A stretch of DNA of 64,000 nucleotides from NCBI GenBank assembly GCA_001603075.1, contig LVBB01000041.1, positions 62,001 through 126,000 on the forward strand, read 5' to 3'. The stretch's first letter is position 1. Each line of letters begins with the position of its first letter. Shown here in pieces: positions 45,972 to 54,801 of this stretch. Under the pieces are notes generated by a model. That model was not told the DNA's origin, ran no database searches, and saw nothing but the letters and a program-made list of their open reading frames with translations. Made by a program: the position numbers and the translations under genes. The stretch is from Phycisphaerales bacterium Planc_01. Its GTDB lineage: Bacteria; Planctomycetota; Phycisphaerae; Sedimentisphaerales; Anaerobacaceae.

Positions 45972-46757
45972 TCAACCCTCCTTGCTTGGCCGCTGAAATC
46001 GAAAGAGTCCGCACGCATAGAAGCTCGCGGCAAACTCATCGGGCGGCATCTCTGTCACATAGCGACCGTCATCATGCACCGCCGATAGCTCGATCAGCTT
46101 CAAGTCCCAGAAGTATTCTGCAATGGTCGCAGGTGCGTGCGTGCGATGCGCATTGAAGCAGACGCGCTGGCGACCGATGGGGATGGCGAAATAGAGGCAG
46201 CCGCCCGGTGCCAGGATTCGTTGCAATTCGGCGCAGGCCTGTCGGGTACCGTGGGGATTCAACGGATCGCCGTAACGCCCCAGGCCGATGTGTTCGGCGA
46301 CATGAAGACAGGACAGCGATTCTACCGATTGATCTTCGAATGGAAGGTGCAGAATGTCGCCACTTCGACAGTCCAGTCCTTCGATGCGAACGTCCAAGGG
46401 TCTGTAATCCACAAAGGTGACCGGGACGACCGCACTGAGCAGATTGACAAAGGCGACCTGCGAACCGACATCGACATGGCGGCTCGGCCTCCGTGCGACG
46501 ATACGACGCATTGCCCACCCACTCGACCAGAAATAATGGGCATCGAATGGCGTTCTGGGCGTTCGGTCATGCAGTTGCGGCCAGGAATCGATCAGGTGAA
46601 GAGGTTCGGCCCCTTCCATCCGTCTGTATCTGTGCCAGTCTCTGACGTAGGCCCCCAGATGACAGACCGCGCGGATCGTCCGAAGAGGATCTGCGAACTG
46701 CGTCAGCCATCTATAGCCTGCGCGCAGGACTCGGTTCTTCCTCAGAGCCGCAGTCAC
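45972..46757 (-). CDS. DUF268-type methyltransferase-like protein
   Basis: This 261-residue protein has a SAM-fold core: RHVDVGSQVAFVNLLSAVV, then VDYRPLDVRIEGLDCRSGDI, LSCLHVAEHIGLGRYGDPLN and LAPGGCLYFAIPIGR. The spacing resembles DUF268 proteins found in polysaccharide loci. The start is GTG overlapping the flippase stop (GTGA), so translation is coupled. The target is unknown. Confidence 0.75.
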   Translation of the reverse strand: MTAALRKNRVLRAGYRWLTQFADPLRTIRAVCHLGAYVRDWHRYRRMEGAEPLHLIDSWPQLHDRTPRTPFDAHYFWSSGWAMRRIVARRPSRHVDVGSQVAFVNLLSAVVPVTFVDYRPLDVRIEGLDCRSGDILHLPFEDQSVESLSCLHVAEHIGLGRYGDPLNPHGTRQACAELQRILAPGGCLYFAIPIGRQRVCFNAHRTHAPATIAEYFWDLKLIELSAVHDDGRYVTEMPPDEFAASFYACGLFRFQRPSKEG

Positions 46758-48169
46758 TTGGCCGCCTCCGCCTGCACCTGTCGATGCCGAACCATAGCGA
46801 GAGACTGTATCCAAAGCAGGTAACCCGTCGCAGCAACAACCATCGCCGCCACCACGCCGGGAATGCCGTAAAAGGCCGCTCCAACGACATTGAGCAGTAC
46901 ACCAAGAACTGCCGTGGCCACTTTCGGAAGGATCAGGGCACGGGTCTGCACTCCACTGAGCAGGGACACAACCGCCAGTTGTCCGCCGGCAAACAGGCCG
47001 CCCGCCAACACCATGCCCGGCAGCAGCCACGATATTGTGCGATACTGCGAAGCGACGAGGAATCGCACTACCCACTCGTGCAGAGCATAGGCCGCCAGTG
47101 TGGCGATTCCCGTGAATACCAACGCCGCGATCGTCAGCGTGCGATTGAGGCGGTAGACTCGCTCCAGGCGAGATCGATCCGAGGCGTCGCCGGCGCGTTG
47201 AAAAAACACCGGTGAGACAAGCTGAACCATCAGGTTCGTACAGATAGTGATGGGATAATATCCGAGCTGGTAGAGCACTGCATACCGCCCAACATCGTCA
47301 ATTGAGGCGAAGCCCTGCAATGCCCATCGATCCGAGGCCAGTTGCACCCATGCGGGAAGGCCCCAGACGCCAAAGGGCCACGCGTATGTGAGTATCCCGG
47401 TCCTCCAGCGCCCCTTCTGGGTGTTGCCCTCAAGGCAAGCGGGCCAGCCACAAGAAGGCAACGTTCGACGGAAGAACCAGCCCTGGGACGCAAGGACGAT
47501 GATCATCGCGCCTGCATAACCAAGCATGGCGAACGTACTGCTGGCTCCAACCCACAGGACTAAAGCGGCCGCCAGGAGGAACCGTCCCCAGGTTGCCAAG
47601 CCATGATGCAGAGCGACAATCGCCCGCTGTCGCGCGGCGTTCTGCATGCCGTTGAGGACGGAGTTGTAGCCGGAGAGCAGCGCGAAGAGCATGGCCGCCA
47701 GAGCGAGCCCAATCCACTGGGAGTACCCCGTGGCCACAAGGCCCAGACACAGGACAACAGCGAGCAGGAGAACTCCCCCGGTGGCCTGGACCAGCAGGCC
47801 CTTTACGGCGGCAAGGTAGCTCCACAATGCATCGGCCTCCCGCGCCGGCGCGAAAAATCGTGTAGCAGCATTGCCCAAAGGACCAAGGACCGTTTGTGTA
47901 ACGAGGGTCGCTACGGTCATGCCCAGGGCCAGCCTCCCGTACGCGTCGGGCGGCAGAACCCCCGTAAGGATTCGCACGCCGACAACCGCCCCCACCACGG
48001 TTGCGGTCTGGCCGAGGCCGACCCAGAAGAATTCGCGGCTGAGCCGACGGAACCGCGTGGAGGTCAATCGGCTCACCCGGCCCGCGCGCGGTCTTGCCCC
48101 TGGATTCGATTCGGCGGACTTGACCGTATCGCGATCGACAGGAGCATTGATTGTCACGATGGAAAACAA
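46754..48169 (-). CDS. Polysaccharide flippase (Wzx type), first of two
   Basis: This 471-residue MOP-superfamily transporter has about 12-14 helices, starting after a polar N-terminus at FFWVGLGQTATVVGAVVGVR with the typical ILTGVLPPDAYGRLALGMTV. It flips lipid-linked repeat units to the periplasm. It is one of two flippases in the locus (the other is at 52901-54370), which is unusual for a single polymer. No gene precedes it closely on this strand, so it may begin a separate transcript. Confidence 0.88.
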   Translation of the reverse strand: MFSIVTINAPVDRDTVKSAESNPGARPRAGRVSRLTSTRFRRLSREFFWVGLGQTATVVGAVVGVRILTGVLPPDAYGRLALGMTVATLVTQTVLGPLGNAATRFFAPAREADALWSYLAAVKGLLVQATGGVLLLAVVLCLGLVATGYSQWIGLALAAMLFALLSGYNSVLNGMQNAARQRAIVALHHGLATWGRFLLAAALVLWVGASSTFAMLGYAGAMIIVLASQGWFFRRTLPSCGWPACLEGNTQKGRWRTGILTYAWPFGVWGLPAWVQLASDRWALQGFASIDDVGRYAVLYQLGYYPITICTNLMVQLVSPVFFQRAGDASDRSRLERVYRLNRTLTIAALVFTGIATLAAYALHEWVVRFLVASQYRTISWLLPGMVLAGGLFAGGQLAVVSLLSGVQTRALILPKVATAVLGVLLNVVGAAFYGIPGVVAAMVVAATGYLLWIQSLAMVRHRQVQAEAAK

Positions 48170-48234
48170 GGGGCGCTTTGGGATTGATGATGGATGATTG
48201 TGGGTGTTAAGTCATGACTGCTACAATTCACGAG

Positions 48235-48300
48235 AGACGAGATACGAGCGATGGCCTGAGGCCGAGTTTGAAGTGGGACGCTTCACGCTTCACGAGCGAC
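48235..48300 (-). repeat. Diverged copy of the 69-bp repeat family
   Basis: Read on the minus strand, the segment has CGTGAAGCGTGAAGCGT, then GGCCTCAGGCC and CGTATCTCGTCTCTCGTGAA. These follow the same order as the repeats at 221-289 and 665-733. It lies between the toxin-antitoxin pair and the flippase. Confidence 0.55.
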
Positions 48301-48373
48301 GAACTCAAGCCGGAGGACGCTTTTACCCTTCTACGGGTCCCGAGATACGATCTGCGGCGAGGCGACGGGAAGT

Positions 48374-48772
48374 CTACGACACATTGACCAGAGCGCGAAT
48401 GGTCCCGACAAAGGCCTTCGCTCTTTCGATTCGCCGACCGATATCCGCCGGATCGAACGTCGCGGTCGGAACGTAGTCGCTCTCCTGCCTGTCGTCGAAG
48501 AGCCTCTGATAGAACTTGCTCCAGGCCACGTCCACCTTGCCGGTCTTCACATAGGCCCGGTTGAATTCCGCTATGACGGCAGAATGCCTGGTGAACTGCT
48601 TGCCCGATGTCAGCAGCAACGCGGTGACCGCGTAGAAGCAAGCGTAGTACAATCGGTTCACCGCGAAAGCCAGATGCCCCTCGGCGTGTTCAAGCTTCGC
48701 AGAGGCCAGGGCATCCGAGGCTTTTTCCAGCCAGAGGTCGATGAGGATCTGGTCGGCCTGTTCCTTGTTCAT
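48374..48772 (-). CDS. HEPN-domain toxin-like protein
   Basis: This 132-residue HEPN (PF05168-like) protein has the family helix AVNRLYYACFYAVTALLL and FTRHSAVIAEFNRAYVKTGK, the place of the family's R/T-H motif, followed by DDRQESDYVP. HEPN proteins paired with a MNT nucleotidyltransferase form type VII toxin-antitoxin modules of HepT/MntA type, in which the HEPN partner is a ribonuclease silenced by AMPylation. Its ATG overlaps the MNT stop. Whether the active-site pair is intact is unclear. Confidence 0.83.
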   Translation of the reverse strand: MNKEQADQILIDLWLEKASDALASAKLEHAEGHLAFAVNRLYYACFYAVTALLLTSGKQFTRHSAVIAEFNRAYVKTGKVDVAWSKFYQRLFDDRQESDYVPTATFDPADIGRRIERAKAFVGTIRALVNVS

Positions 48773-49113
48773 ACTTCGCAGCCGTCCCTCCGGACCTCCG
48801 TGTAGATCGGCATATACCGGATCAGGCCGTCCGTCCAGTCCTGCTCCCCAACAACCACGGAACTGAGGACCACGTCATGGTCCAGGTTGACCTGGGCGAG
48901 TCTCTCTGAGACCGCGTCGCGTAAGTGGGCCGTTACCGGACAGGCCAGAACCACCAGGATATCGAGGTCGGAATACGCGTCGCCCTGCCCCCGGGCCTTC
49001 GACCCGAACAGGAATATCTTGGATACAGGCAACTCGTCTCTCAGGGACTGTGCGGCCTGCACCACGGCATCGCGGTCCTTCTGAGCCAACGATATACTGT
49101 CCAATGTCCTCAT
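48769..49113 (-). CDS. MNT-family nucleotidyltransferase (antitoxin-like)
   Basis: This 114-residue minimal nucleotidyltransferase has the GSx10DxD site in FLFGSKARGQGDAYSDLDIL. In MntA/HepT pairs this enzyme adds AMP to the HEPN toxin. It starts at 49113, and a longer open frame upstream lacks support. It overlaps the HEPN gene by 4 bases. The pair interrupts the polysaccharide locus. Confidence 0.83.
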   Translation of the reverse strand: MRTLDSISLAQKDRDAVVQAAQSLRDELPVSKIFLFGSKARGQGDAYSDLDILVVLACPVTAHLRDAVSERLAQVNLDHDVVLSSVVVGEQDWTDGLIRYMPIYTEVRRDGCEV

Positions 49114-49704
49114 ATTGGTGCGTCGTGAGTCACCCTTCTGGTTTCGGGGCATCAATCCCTTTTCGCCCGGCGGCAACAGCGGTTGCGATACGCAAACACA
49201 GCCCCCGATCCCTGCGCCAATCGCATCCTATCTGCTGTGGGACCCGCCGTCAAGCGACATACGACATCGTCCTGAAACCAGGACCACACTCGGCGGTTAT
49301 CGGGTCGGAGGTTGGGTGTGGTTTCCGTGCTCGCCTAGGGTGGGGACTAACTGAGTCCAGATAACGCAAAAACAGTTTCTGCGGCCTGAAAACGCGGTTG
49401 TGGCCAATTCAAACGCGGCATTCGAAGCTTGGTATGCCATATTCGAAGCTTCAAATGCCGTATTCGAAGTTTGATCTGTCGCATTCGAAGCTTCAAACGC
49501 CGCATTCGAAGCTTGATCTGTCGCATTCGAAGCTTCAAACACCGCATTCGAAGCTTGATCTGTCGCATTCGAAGCTTCGAATGGCCCGGATCAAGTCGGG
49601 TTTGCGGCATGCCAAGCGTCGTCTATCGCAGCAGTAGCGGCGAATCGCCTCGGTCGAACCCACGCCGACCTGTCGCGGGCTGTCGCGACGACGGCGGCGG
49701 TCGG
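49114..49704. other. Intergenic region with tandem repeat
   Basis: Apart from the 21-bp tandem array at 49418-49585, I find no gene or clear promoter. The region separates the toxin-antitoxin pair from the GT4 gene and marks the break between the two halves of the polysaccharide locus. Confidence 0.5.
49418..49585. repeat. Tandem array of eight 21-bp units
   Basis: Eight contiguous 21-base units share the core ATTCGAAGCTT. The variable ends alternate between CAAA(C/T)(A/G)CC and GATCTGTC, giving a 42-base higher-order period. The third unit has GTTT in place of GCTT. The last unit contains the perfect 16-nt palindrome ATTCGAAGCTTCGAAT. The period is a multiple of three, so all frames encode seven-residue repeats, but no start, ribosome site or neighbouring domain suggests translation. 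Confidence 0.9.
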
Positions 49705-50823
49705 CTACCCGGCCGCCCGCCACGGTATGTCGCTGAGCACGGCCCGGGCCCTCCTGTCCCAGGTGTGGCGTTCGAGGAAGACCTCGTAGGCCCGGTCGGC
49801 CAGGGCCCGGCGATACGCGGGGGCCTCGCAGCGCCGGATGGCCTCGACCCACCGGTCCGGATCGTCGGGGCAGACCAGCACGGCCGTTCGCTCGTCGAGG
49901 ACCTCCCGCAGCACGGGCAGGTCCGAAGCGATGATGGGCCTTCGCGACGCCATGTATTCGAACAGCTTCAGCGGCGACATGTAGGCGGCGATGTCCGAGC
50001 GGCTGTAGGGGACGATCACGCTGCGCTGGGCCGGCAGCAGCAGGACGTCGAACCGGGCGCGGGCCCGATCGAGCCGGCCGGGCGCAAGAAACCCGTGAAA
50101 CAGGACATTCGACGTCGCCCTGGCCTTCCAGAAGGCGATGTCCGCCTCCGTGCCGCCGACGATGTGAAAGTCGTATTCGCACAGCCGTTCGGCGCAGGCC
50201 AGGACGATCTCGGCGCCCTTGCCCGGATACAGATGGCCCGTGTAGCCGATCTGAAGCGTCCGTCGGCACGGCGGCCAGGGCAACTCGCCGGCGTCGGTCG
50301 GACCGGGCACGGCGGCGGCGTCGTGACAGACGACGGTCTTGTGCGCTACGTTGTATCGGCCGATGTACATGCGTTTGAGGGCTTCGGAGATCACCACCAG
50401 CCGCAGCAGACGGGGGCTCTTCAGCACGGTCGTTTCAAGATGACGGATCAAGACATTGTACGGTGCGGCGTGCGCTTCGTAGACCGCCCGAAAGCCCATC
50501 CGAACGGCCAGCCACAGGCCGTAGATGTCCCTGGCGTAGATCAGGACCTCCTGTGGATCGTATCGCCCAAGCCGGGCGCCAAGAGCGGGCAGCCCGAAGA
50601 GGCTCTGGCCTCTGATCCTCCGACAGCCGACCAGGTCCAGCTCGAAGTTGCTCCGGACACCATAGAATTCGTACGGGTCGTCCTGGCGGCCGCCCTTGAG
50701 CCGGCGGCCGATCAGGGTCGTCTCGTGGCCGGCCCCGGCGAACGCCTCGCACATCCGCATGACCTGGATGCTGTTGGCGCTGCGGGAAGGAATGTCGGAG
50801 CCGGACAGATAGACGATCCTCAA
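49705..50823 (-). CDS. Family 4 glycosyltransferase
   Basis: This 372-residue GT-B protein begins VYLSGSDIPSRSANSIQVMR, a common GT4 opening. It continues with AHAAPYNVLIRHLE, TLQIGYTGHLYPGKGAEIVL and the sugar-nucleotide site DIAAYMSPLKLFEYMASRRP. The start appears to be TTG at 50823 with AAGGAC upstream, which is rare but matches the family start. It is the last gene of the upstream half of the locus. Confidence 0.87.
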   Translation of the reverse strand: MRIVYLSGSDIPSRSANSIQVMRMCEAFAGAGHETTLIGRRLKGGRQDDPYEFYGVRSNFELDLVGCRRIRGQSLFGLPALGARLGRYDPQEVLIYARDIYGLWLAVRMGFRAVYEAHAAPYNVLIRHLETTVLKSPRLLRLVVISEALKRMYIGRYNVAHKTVVCHDAAAVPGPTDAGELPWPPCRRTLQIGYTGHLYPGKGAEIVLACAERLCEYDFHIVGGTEADIAFWKARATSNVLFHGFLAPGRLDRARARFDVLLLPAQRSVIVPYSRSDIAAYMSPLKLFEYMASRRPIIASDLPVLREVLDERTAVLVCPDDPDRWVEAIRRCEAPAYRRALADRAYEVFLERHTWDRRARAVLSDIPWRAAG

Positions 50824-50899
50824 TTCAGGCGGTCCTTCTGTCTTGGGCGGCGGATGATCGGCGCGGCATCGATCGATCCGGTGTATGGCGCAGCGCCGG

Positions 50900-51580
50900 T
50901 CATTTCACTGCCGCCGCCGAACGGAGTCGCCGCTGAAGGCCGTCGTAAATCCTCGATGACCATCGAAATCCGATCCACGCCCCACACTTGTGCAGGGGCC
51001 GCCAGGCGGGCAGGCGGGCCGCCCATCGGTCCGGAGACCTGGAACCGATCGACAGCAGGTATACCGCCGCATGCTTGTGCGGGCTTTGGGCTTCATAGAC
51101 AACCGTCAGGCCGTTCTCCTGGTACAGCTTCCGCAGACACGTCGGCGTGAATCGCCAGTAGTCTTTCCAGTCGTCGGATTCATGCTGGACCTGTGCGAAA
51201 GGAACGACGACGATGACGATGTCCCGGGACAGTTCGCAGAGATTGGCAAAGGCCTTGCGCACATCGAAGATGTGTTCGAGCGTCGTGTGATTGAAGGCCA
51301 CGTCGAACCGGCGTTTCAGGTTCTGCGACACCTCGCCCGTCAGATCGAGTGCGTATTCGTTCGGACGGCCCTGAAAGCCGCGATAACCGCCGTAGTTCGT
51401 GTACGAGTAACCGGCGGCGTTGCTGAAGTAGTCCCTATAGCAGCCGCCTTCCTTGTCGCGATCATCCCAAGCCGAGACGTTGACGATGTCACCATCAAAG
51501 AGCGATGCCACGGTCCGCAACTGCTCGTTCGACCACAGTCGCGCCAGCCGGTGCTCTCGATTCGTCAACCATGAGGTCAT
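50900..51580 (-). CDS. Methyltransferase-like protein
   Basis: This protein of about 226 residues has a partial SAM-fold pattern: GDIVNVSAWDDRDKEGG near the N-terminus, then RRFDVAFNHTTLEHIFDVRK and DIVIVVVPFAQVQHESDDWK. The DYWRFTPTCLRKLYQENGL block is typical of methyltransferases in polysaccharide loci. The canonical glycine-rich loop is poor, so activity is uncertain. ATG at 51580 was chosen. A TTG at 51601 overlapping the previous stop is possible. Confidence 0.7.
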   Translation of the reverse strand: MTSWLTNREHRLARLWSNEQLRTVASLFDGDIVNVSAWDDRDKEGGCYRDYFSNAAGYSYTNYGGYRGFQGRPNEYALDLTGEVSQNLKRRFDVAFNHTTLEHIFDVRKAFANLCELSRDIVIVVVPFAQVQHESDDWKDYWRFTPTCLRKLYQENGLTVVYEAQSPHKHAAVYLLSIGSRSPDRWAARLPAWRPLHKCGAWIGFRWSSRIYDGLQRRLRSAAAVK

Positions 51581-51597
51581 CCATTCACCGCCCGGGC

Positions 51598-52920
51598 TCA
51601 ATTCGCCTGACAGGGCAGCACGCAGATCATTCGTTTGTTCTCGTGCGCCGAATCGAAACAGATCCGCGTCCCTGTCCGGTCCCAGCGGGGGTGGAGGTCA
51701 CATCGCTGCGGGCCGCGATAACGGAAGGGGCTGTAGAAACACCCGGCCTCGCGAAGGGTTCCTTCGCGCATCGAATAGACCAGCAGCATCTGCTCGCCCG
51801 CCCGGTCAGGGTAGGTGTCGCTGACCAGCAGATCGCCCGAGGGGCTCAGCGAGGGATGGCCGTCTCTTGCCGGCAGTCCGGCCGGCATCGGGGCACAGTC
51901 GAACGTGCGGTCGGGGCCGAAGGTGTATTCATAGTAGCCCGGCGTCCCTTCGTACGGATAGCGAAAGCAGATCAGACGATCGTCGGCCAGCCAGTTGAGG
52001 TGCGAGGCCGTCGCGGCATCATCCACAACGTGCAGCGAGCCGGCGTCGAAATCGTAGAACATCAGGCGGTTCATCCGGCGACCCTGCGGCAGCCACAGGT
52101 GCAGGAAGACCAGACCCCTTCCATCGGGGGTAAAGAGCAGATGGTTCATGTAGTGCGGGCCATTGGCCATGGACGGCAGCGGGGCGAGCTCGGCGATCTG
52201 CCGAAGGCTCAGGAGCATCTCGGTCTCGCCGGTCGCAAGGTCGATCCGCCACAGGCCGTCGTCGGCCCCGCAGGCCTCGGAGGCGGTCTCGTCGGGGAAG
52301 TTGCCGTAGCCGTAGCCCGGCCGCAGGCGCTCCAGACGCGAGAAGTTCAGGCCGACGCCCCACCGCCCCGCCGGATCGACGGCGTAGATGGGCATGGTGT
52401 ACGAGGCCTCGACGTTGCCGGTCAAGACGTCCTGGACCACGCAGCCGTAGCGGCCGTCGACGAGCCGGTTGTACAGGACCAGCCGATCCGCGTCGGCGGC
52501 AAACCACTGGAGCATGCAGCCCTGCTGCCAGCACCAGGTTTCCGTCCGGCCGAACGGGTGGAAGGTCGGTCGGCCATCGGCCACCTGCGACCATTCGAAA
52601 TAGCCCAGCCGCAGCGGCCTGCGCAGGGCGGCGTCGGTCCAGTCCCGCACGCAGGTCATGGCCATGGCGAGGATCTTGCTGTCGTCACCGCTGAACGGCG
52701 TCTTGTCATAGTATCCGAACCAAGTCGGCAGGCCGTCGGCGCTGATCGAGTACAGGCCAGAAGAGACCGCCGGCTCCGATTGCCCGCGCGCATTGCTCAA
52801 CCGACGGCGACACTGCCGCGTCAGCCGAAGGCTGCGGCCGCGCAAGGCCCGCAGATGGCCCAGCACGCCCGTCTTGCGTACGATCGGACGCAACGGTTCC
52901 TTAAGATCGCTCAGCCGCAT
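51598..52920 (-). CDS. Beta-propeller protein of the polysaccharide locus
   Basis: This 440-residue protein has repeating strands typical of a WD40/TolB-like or oligogalacturonate-lyase-like propeller: GYYDKTPFSGDDSKILAMAM, WQQGCMLQWFAADADRLVLY, HLLFTPDGRGLVFLHLWLPQ, LSPSGDLLVSDTYPDR and LHPRWDRTGTRICFDS. No signal peptide is evident. Similar proteins sit in capsule and exopolysaccharide clusters. The role is unknown. It might be a polysaccharide-binding or lyase-like factor. It overlaps the flippase end by 20 bases. Confidence 0.7.
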   Translation of the reverse strand: MRLSDLKEPLRPIVRKTGVLGHLRALRGRSLRLTRQCRRRLSNARGQSEPAVSSGLYSISADGLPTWFGYYDKTPFSGDDSKILAMAMTCVRDWTDAALRRPLRLGYFEWSQVADGRPTFHPFGRTETWCWQQGCMLQWFAADADRLVLYNRLVDGRYGCVVQDVLTGNVEASYTMPIYAVDPAGRWGVGLNFSRLERLRPGYGYGNFPDETASEACGADDGLWRIDLATGETEMLLSLRQIAELAPLPSMANGPHYMNHLLFTPDGRGLVFLHLWLPQGRRMNRLMFYDFDAGSLHVVDDAATASHLNWLADDRLICFRYPYEGTPGYYEYTFGPDRTFDCAPMPAGLPARDGHPSLSPSGDLLVSDTYPDRAGEQMLLVYSMREGTLREAGCFYSPFRYRGPQRCDLHPRWDRTGTRICFDSAHENKRMICVLPCQAN

Positions 52921-54370
52921 CGGATGCCGCCCTTTGCTTGTCCAGGTGGGTTCTCAAAAAGAAGATCATGATGCCCGACCACACAGCGAAGAAGCCTACA
53001 TAGGCCAGTGAGGCCCCGACGATCCCGAAGTGCCGAACAGCGGGAAACAGCAGGCCGAAATAGACCACTGTCGCCGCCACGTTGGACACCAGCGACCTGC
53101 GGGCCAAGCCCATCGCCAGCAGCGAAGGCGTCAGCGTGAAGCTGCACAGAAAGATGACCAGGGCCAGCAGATAGAACACCGTCACCCAGTAGGCGTCTTC
53201 GAACGCCGGGCCCACGGTCCAACGAATGATCCACCGCCCCGCCAGCAGAAAGACGAACCAGCCGCCGAAGGCGGCCGCCGCCGTGAACAGCGTGGTTCTC
53301 TTGACCAGCGAGACGAAGCGTCGGCCGTCTCGCCCGGCCCACGCACGGGCCAGTTCCGGATAGATCGACTGCGACAACGGATCGGAGAATCTTGGCAGCA
53401 CGCCGGCGAACTGCTTGGCGACCTTGAACAGACCCAGCGCCGCCGGGGTGGTCAGGGCGGCGATGAACAGGCCGTCGGCCTCGCGCGAGAGCATGCGCAC
53501 GGTCATCGTCAGGTTCGTCGTCCAGACGTAATCGGCAATTCCCGGGAACCGGCGGCGAATGCCACGCAGGGGCTGAGCGGTAATGCCGGTGACATTCTGC
53601 TTGCGGAGCACCCACAGCGAGGCGAAGACCTGATACAACTGACCGATGATCCCGGTAACCAGATAGACGAGAACAAACCCAAACAGCCTCTGATTCGTTA
53701 AGAGACACCAAGCCACCCCCGCCAGCCGGACCACGCCGCTGAGGATCGCCGTATAGCCGAGCAGATCGAACCGGTCGAACAGCCGCAGGACGCCGATGGG
53801 TGTGCCGCTGAGGCCGAACAGGATCAGCACGCTGTAGAGAACCAGCAGCGGGCGGACCGAGGCGTCCCAGCCCAACAGGCCGATCACCGGACCGGCAAGA
53901 GTCATCGCAAGGGCTGTCCCGACGACGGCGCTGGCGATATCGAGGGCGAAGCCGAACTTGACGAGCTGCCGAAGGCCCGCGCCATCGTCGTCGTGCAAAG
54001 CCTCACTGCCGAACTTGATGATCGCCTGCCAGGCATCGAACGTCACCAGCTTGCCGATGGTCAGTTCATAAGCCAGAACCAAGGCGAGGATGCCATAGTT
54101 CTCTGGCCCCAAGGCCCGGGCCGTCAGCACGGCGGCGACCAAACCCAGGACAGCCCCGACCACATTGGCCGAAAGCAGCTTGCCCGCGTTAACAAACAGA
54201 CGGCGAAAGACGTCGTCCTGAAACCAGCCCAGTACCCGGCGGCGGTCGTCGGTCAGCCGGTCGGCGAGGACCGTCATTGGTGCATCGTTGCCATCCAACA
54301 TCCGATGCGATGAGGGCGCCAAGCGCGTCATCGCATCGCCCGAACGCCAAAGCCCCTTGTCTACTGCCAC
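52901..54370 (-). CDS. Polysaccharide flippase (Wzx type), second of two
   Basis: This 489-residue membrane protein of the MOP/PST family begins, after a polar leader, with LLSANVVGAVLGLVAAVLTA then RALGPENYGILALVLAYEL. About 12-14 helices follow. The start is uncertain: GTG at 54370 overlaps the upstream remnant, while ATG at 54331 and ATG at 54301 are in frame, and none has a good ribosome site. It exports the lipid-linked unit, like the flippase at 46754-48169. Confidence 0.87.
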   Translation of the reverse strand: MAVDKGLWRSGDAMTRLAPSSHRMLDGNDAPMTVLADRLTDDRRRVLGWFQDDVFRRLFVNAGKLLSANVVGAVLGLVAAVLTARALGPENYGILALVLAYELTIGKLVTFDAWQAIIKFGSEALHDDDGAGLRQLVKFGFALDIASAVVGTALAMTLAGPVIGLLGWDASVRPLLVLYSVLILFGLSGTPIGVLRLFDRFDLLGYTAILSGVVRLAGVAWCLLTNQRLFGFVLVYLVTGIIGQLYQVFASLWVLRKQNVTGITAQPLRGIRRRFPGIADYVWTTNLTMTVRMLSREADGLFIAALTTPAALGLFKVAKQFAGVLPRFSDPLSQSIYPELARAWAGRDGRRFVSLVKRTTLFTAAAAFGGWFVFLLAGRWIIRWTVGPAFEDAYWVTVFYLLALVIFLCSFTLTPSLLAMGLARRSLVSNVAATVVYFGLLFPAVRHFGIVGASLAYVGFFAVWSGIMIFFLRTHLDKQRAASDAAERS

Positions 54371-54690
54371 CTGTGAAACTCGGCCTTCAAGGCGCCGAGC
54401 AGGTCACCGAACGCCGGCAAGTATCGGCGCAGCGAATCATAGACCTTCAGCGCCTCTGCCGCGCTATACGTATGCGCCATTCGATTTCTGTCGGCCAGGA
54501 TCTCCAGCCACAGGACTTCATCGTCCAGCCACCGCGGCGCAAATGCCTGGCGAAAACACGCCTTAGGCGAATTGCACTCAGACAGGCCAACATCCCGTGC
54601 CAGGGCCTGCACGCTCTTCCATGCCAACTCGAAGCAGAACTCGAAGTACTGAATGCAGCCCGCCTTCTCCAGATCGGTCCCGGCGTCCGC
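54361..54690 (-). pseudogene. Truncated HI0074-family nucleotidyltransferase-binding protein
   Basis: The open stretch reads LEKAGCIQYFEFCFELAWKS, later FAPRWLDDEVLWLEILADRN and RMAHTYSAAEALKVYDSLR. This matches the HI0074 substrate-binding partner of minimal nucleotidyltransferases (HEPN-like four-helix fold). An in-frame TAA at 54691-54693 precedes it and the usual 25-35 N-terminal residues are absent, so it is a 5'-truncated remnant. A TTG at 54627 could still start a short product. No partner nucleotidyltransferase is beside it. Confidence 0.65.
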
Positions 54691-54801
54691 TTACGGGCGG
54701 ACTCCGTCCCCGTCGGCTGCGCCGAGGCGTTCGGCGCGGTGGCGTTCCATCGATCCGGGCCACCGCACAACTGTCGTCCGCCGTATCCTGCCGGCATTCC
54801 G

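Noticed and set aside
49418-49585. CRISPR array
   Set aside because: The units are contiguous with a 21-base period and have no unique spacers. No cas gene is present.
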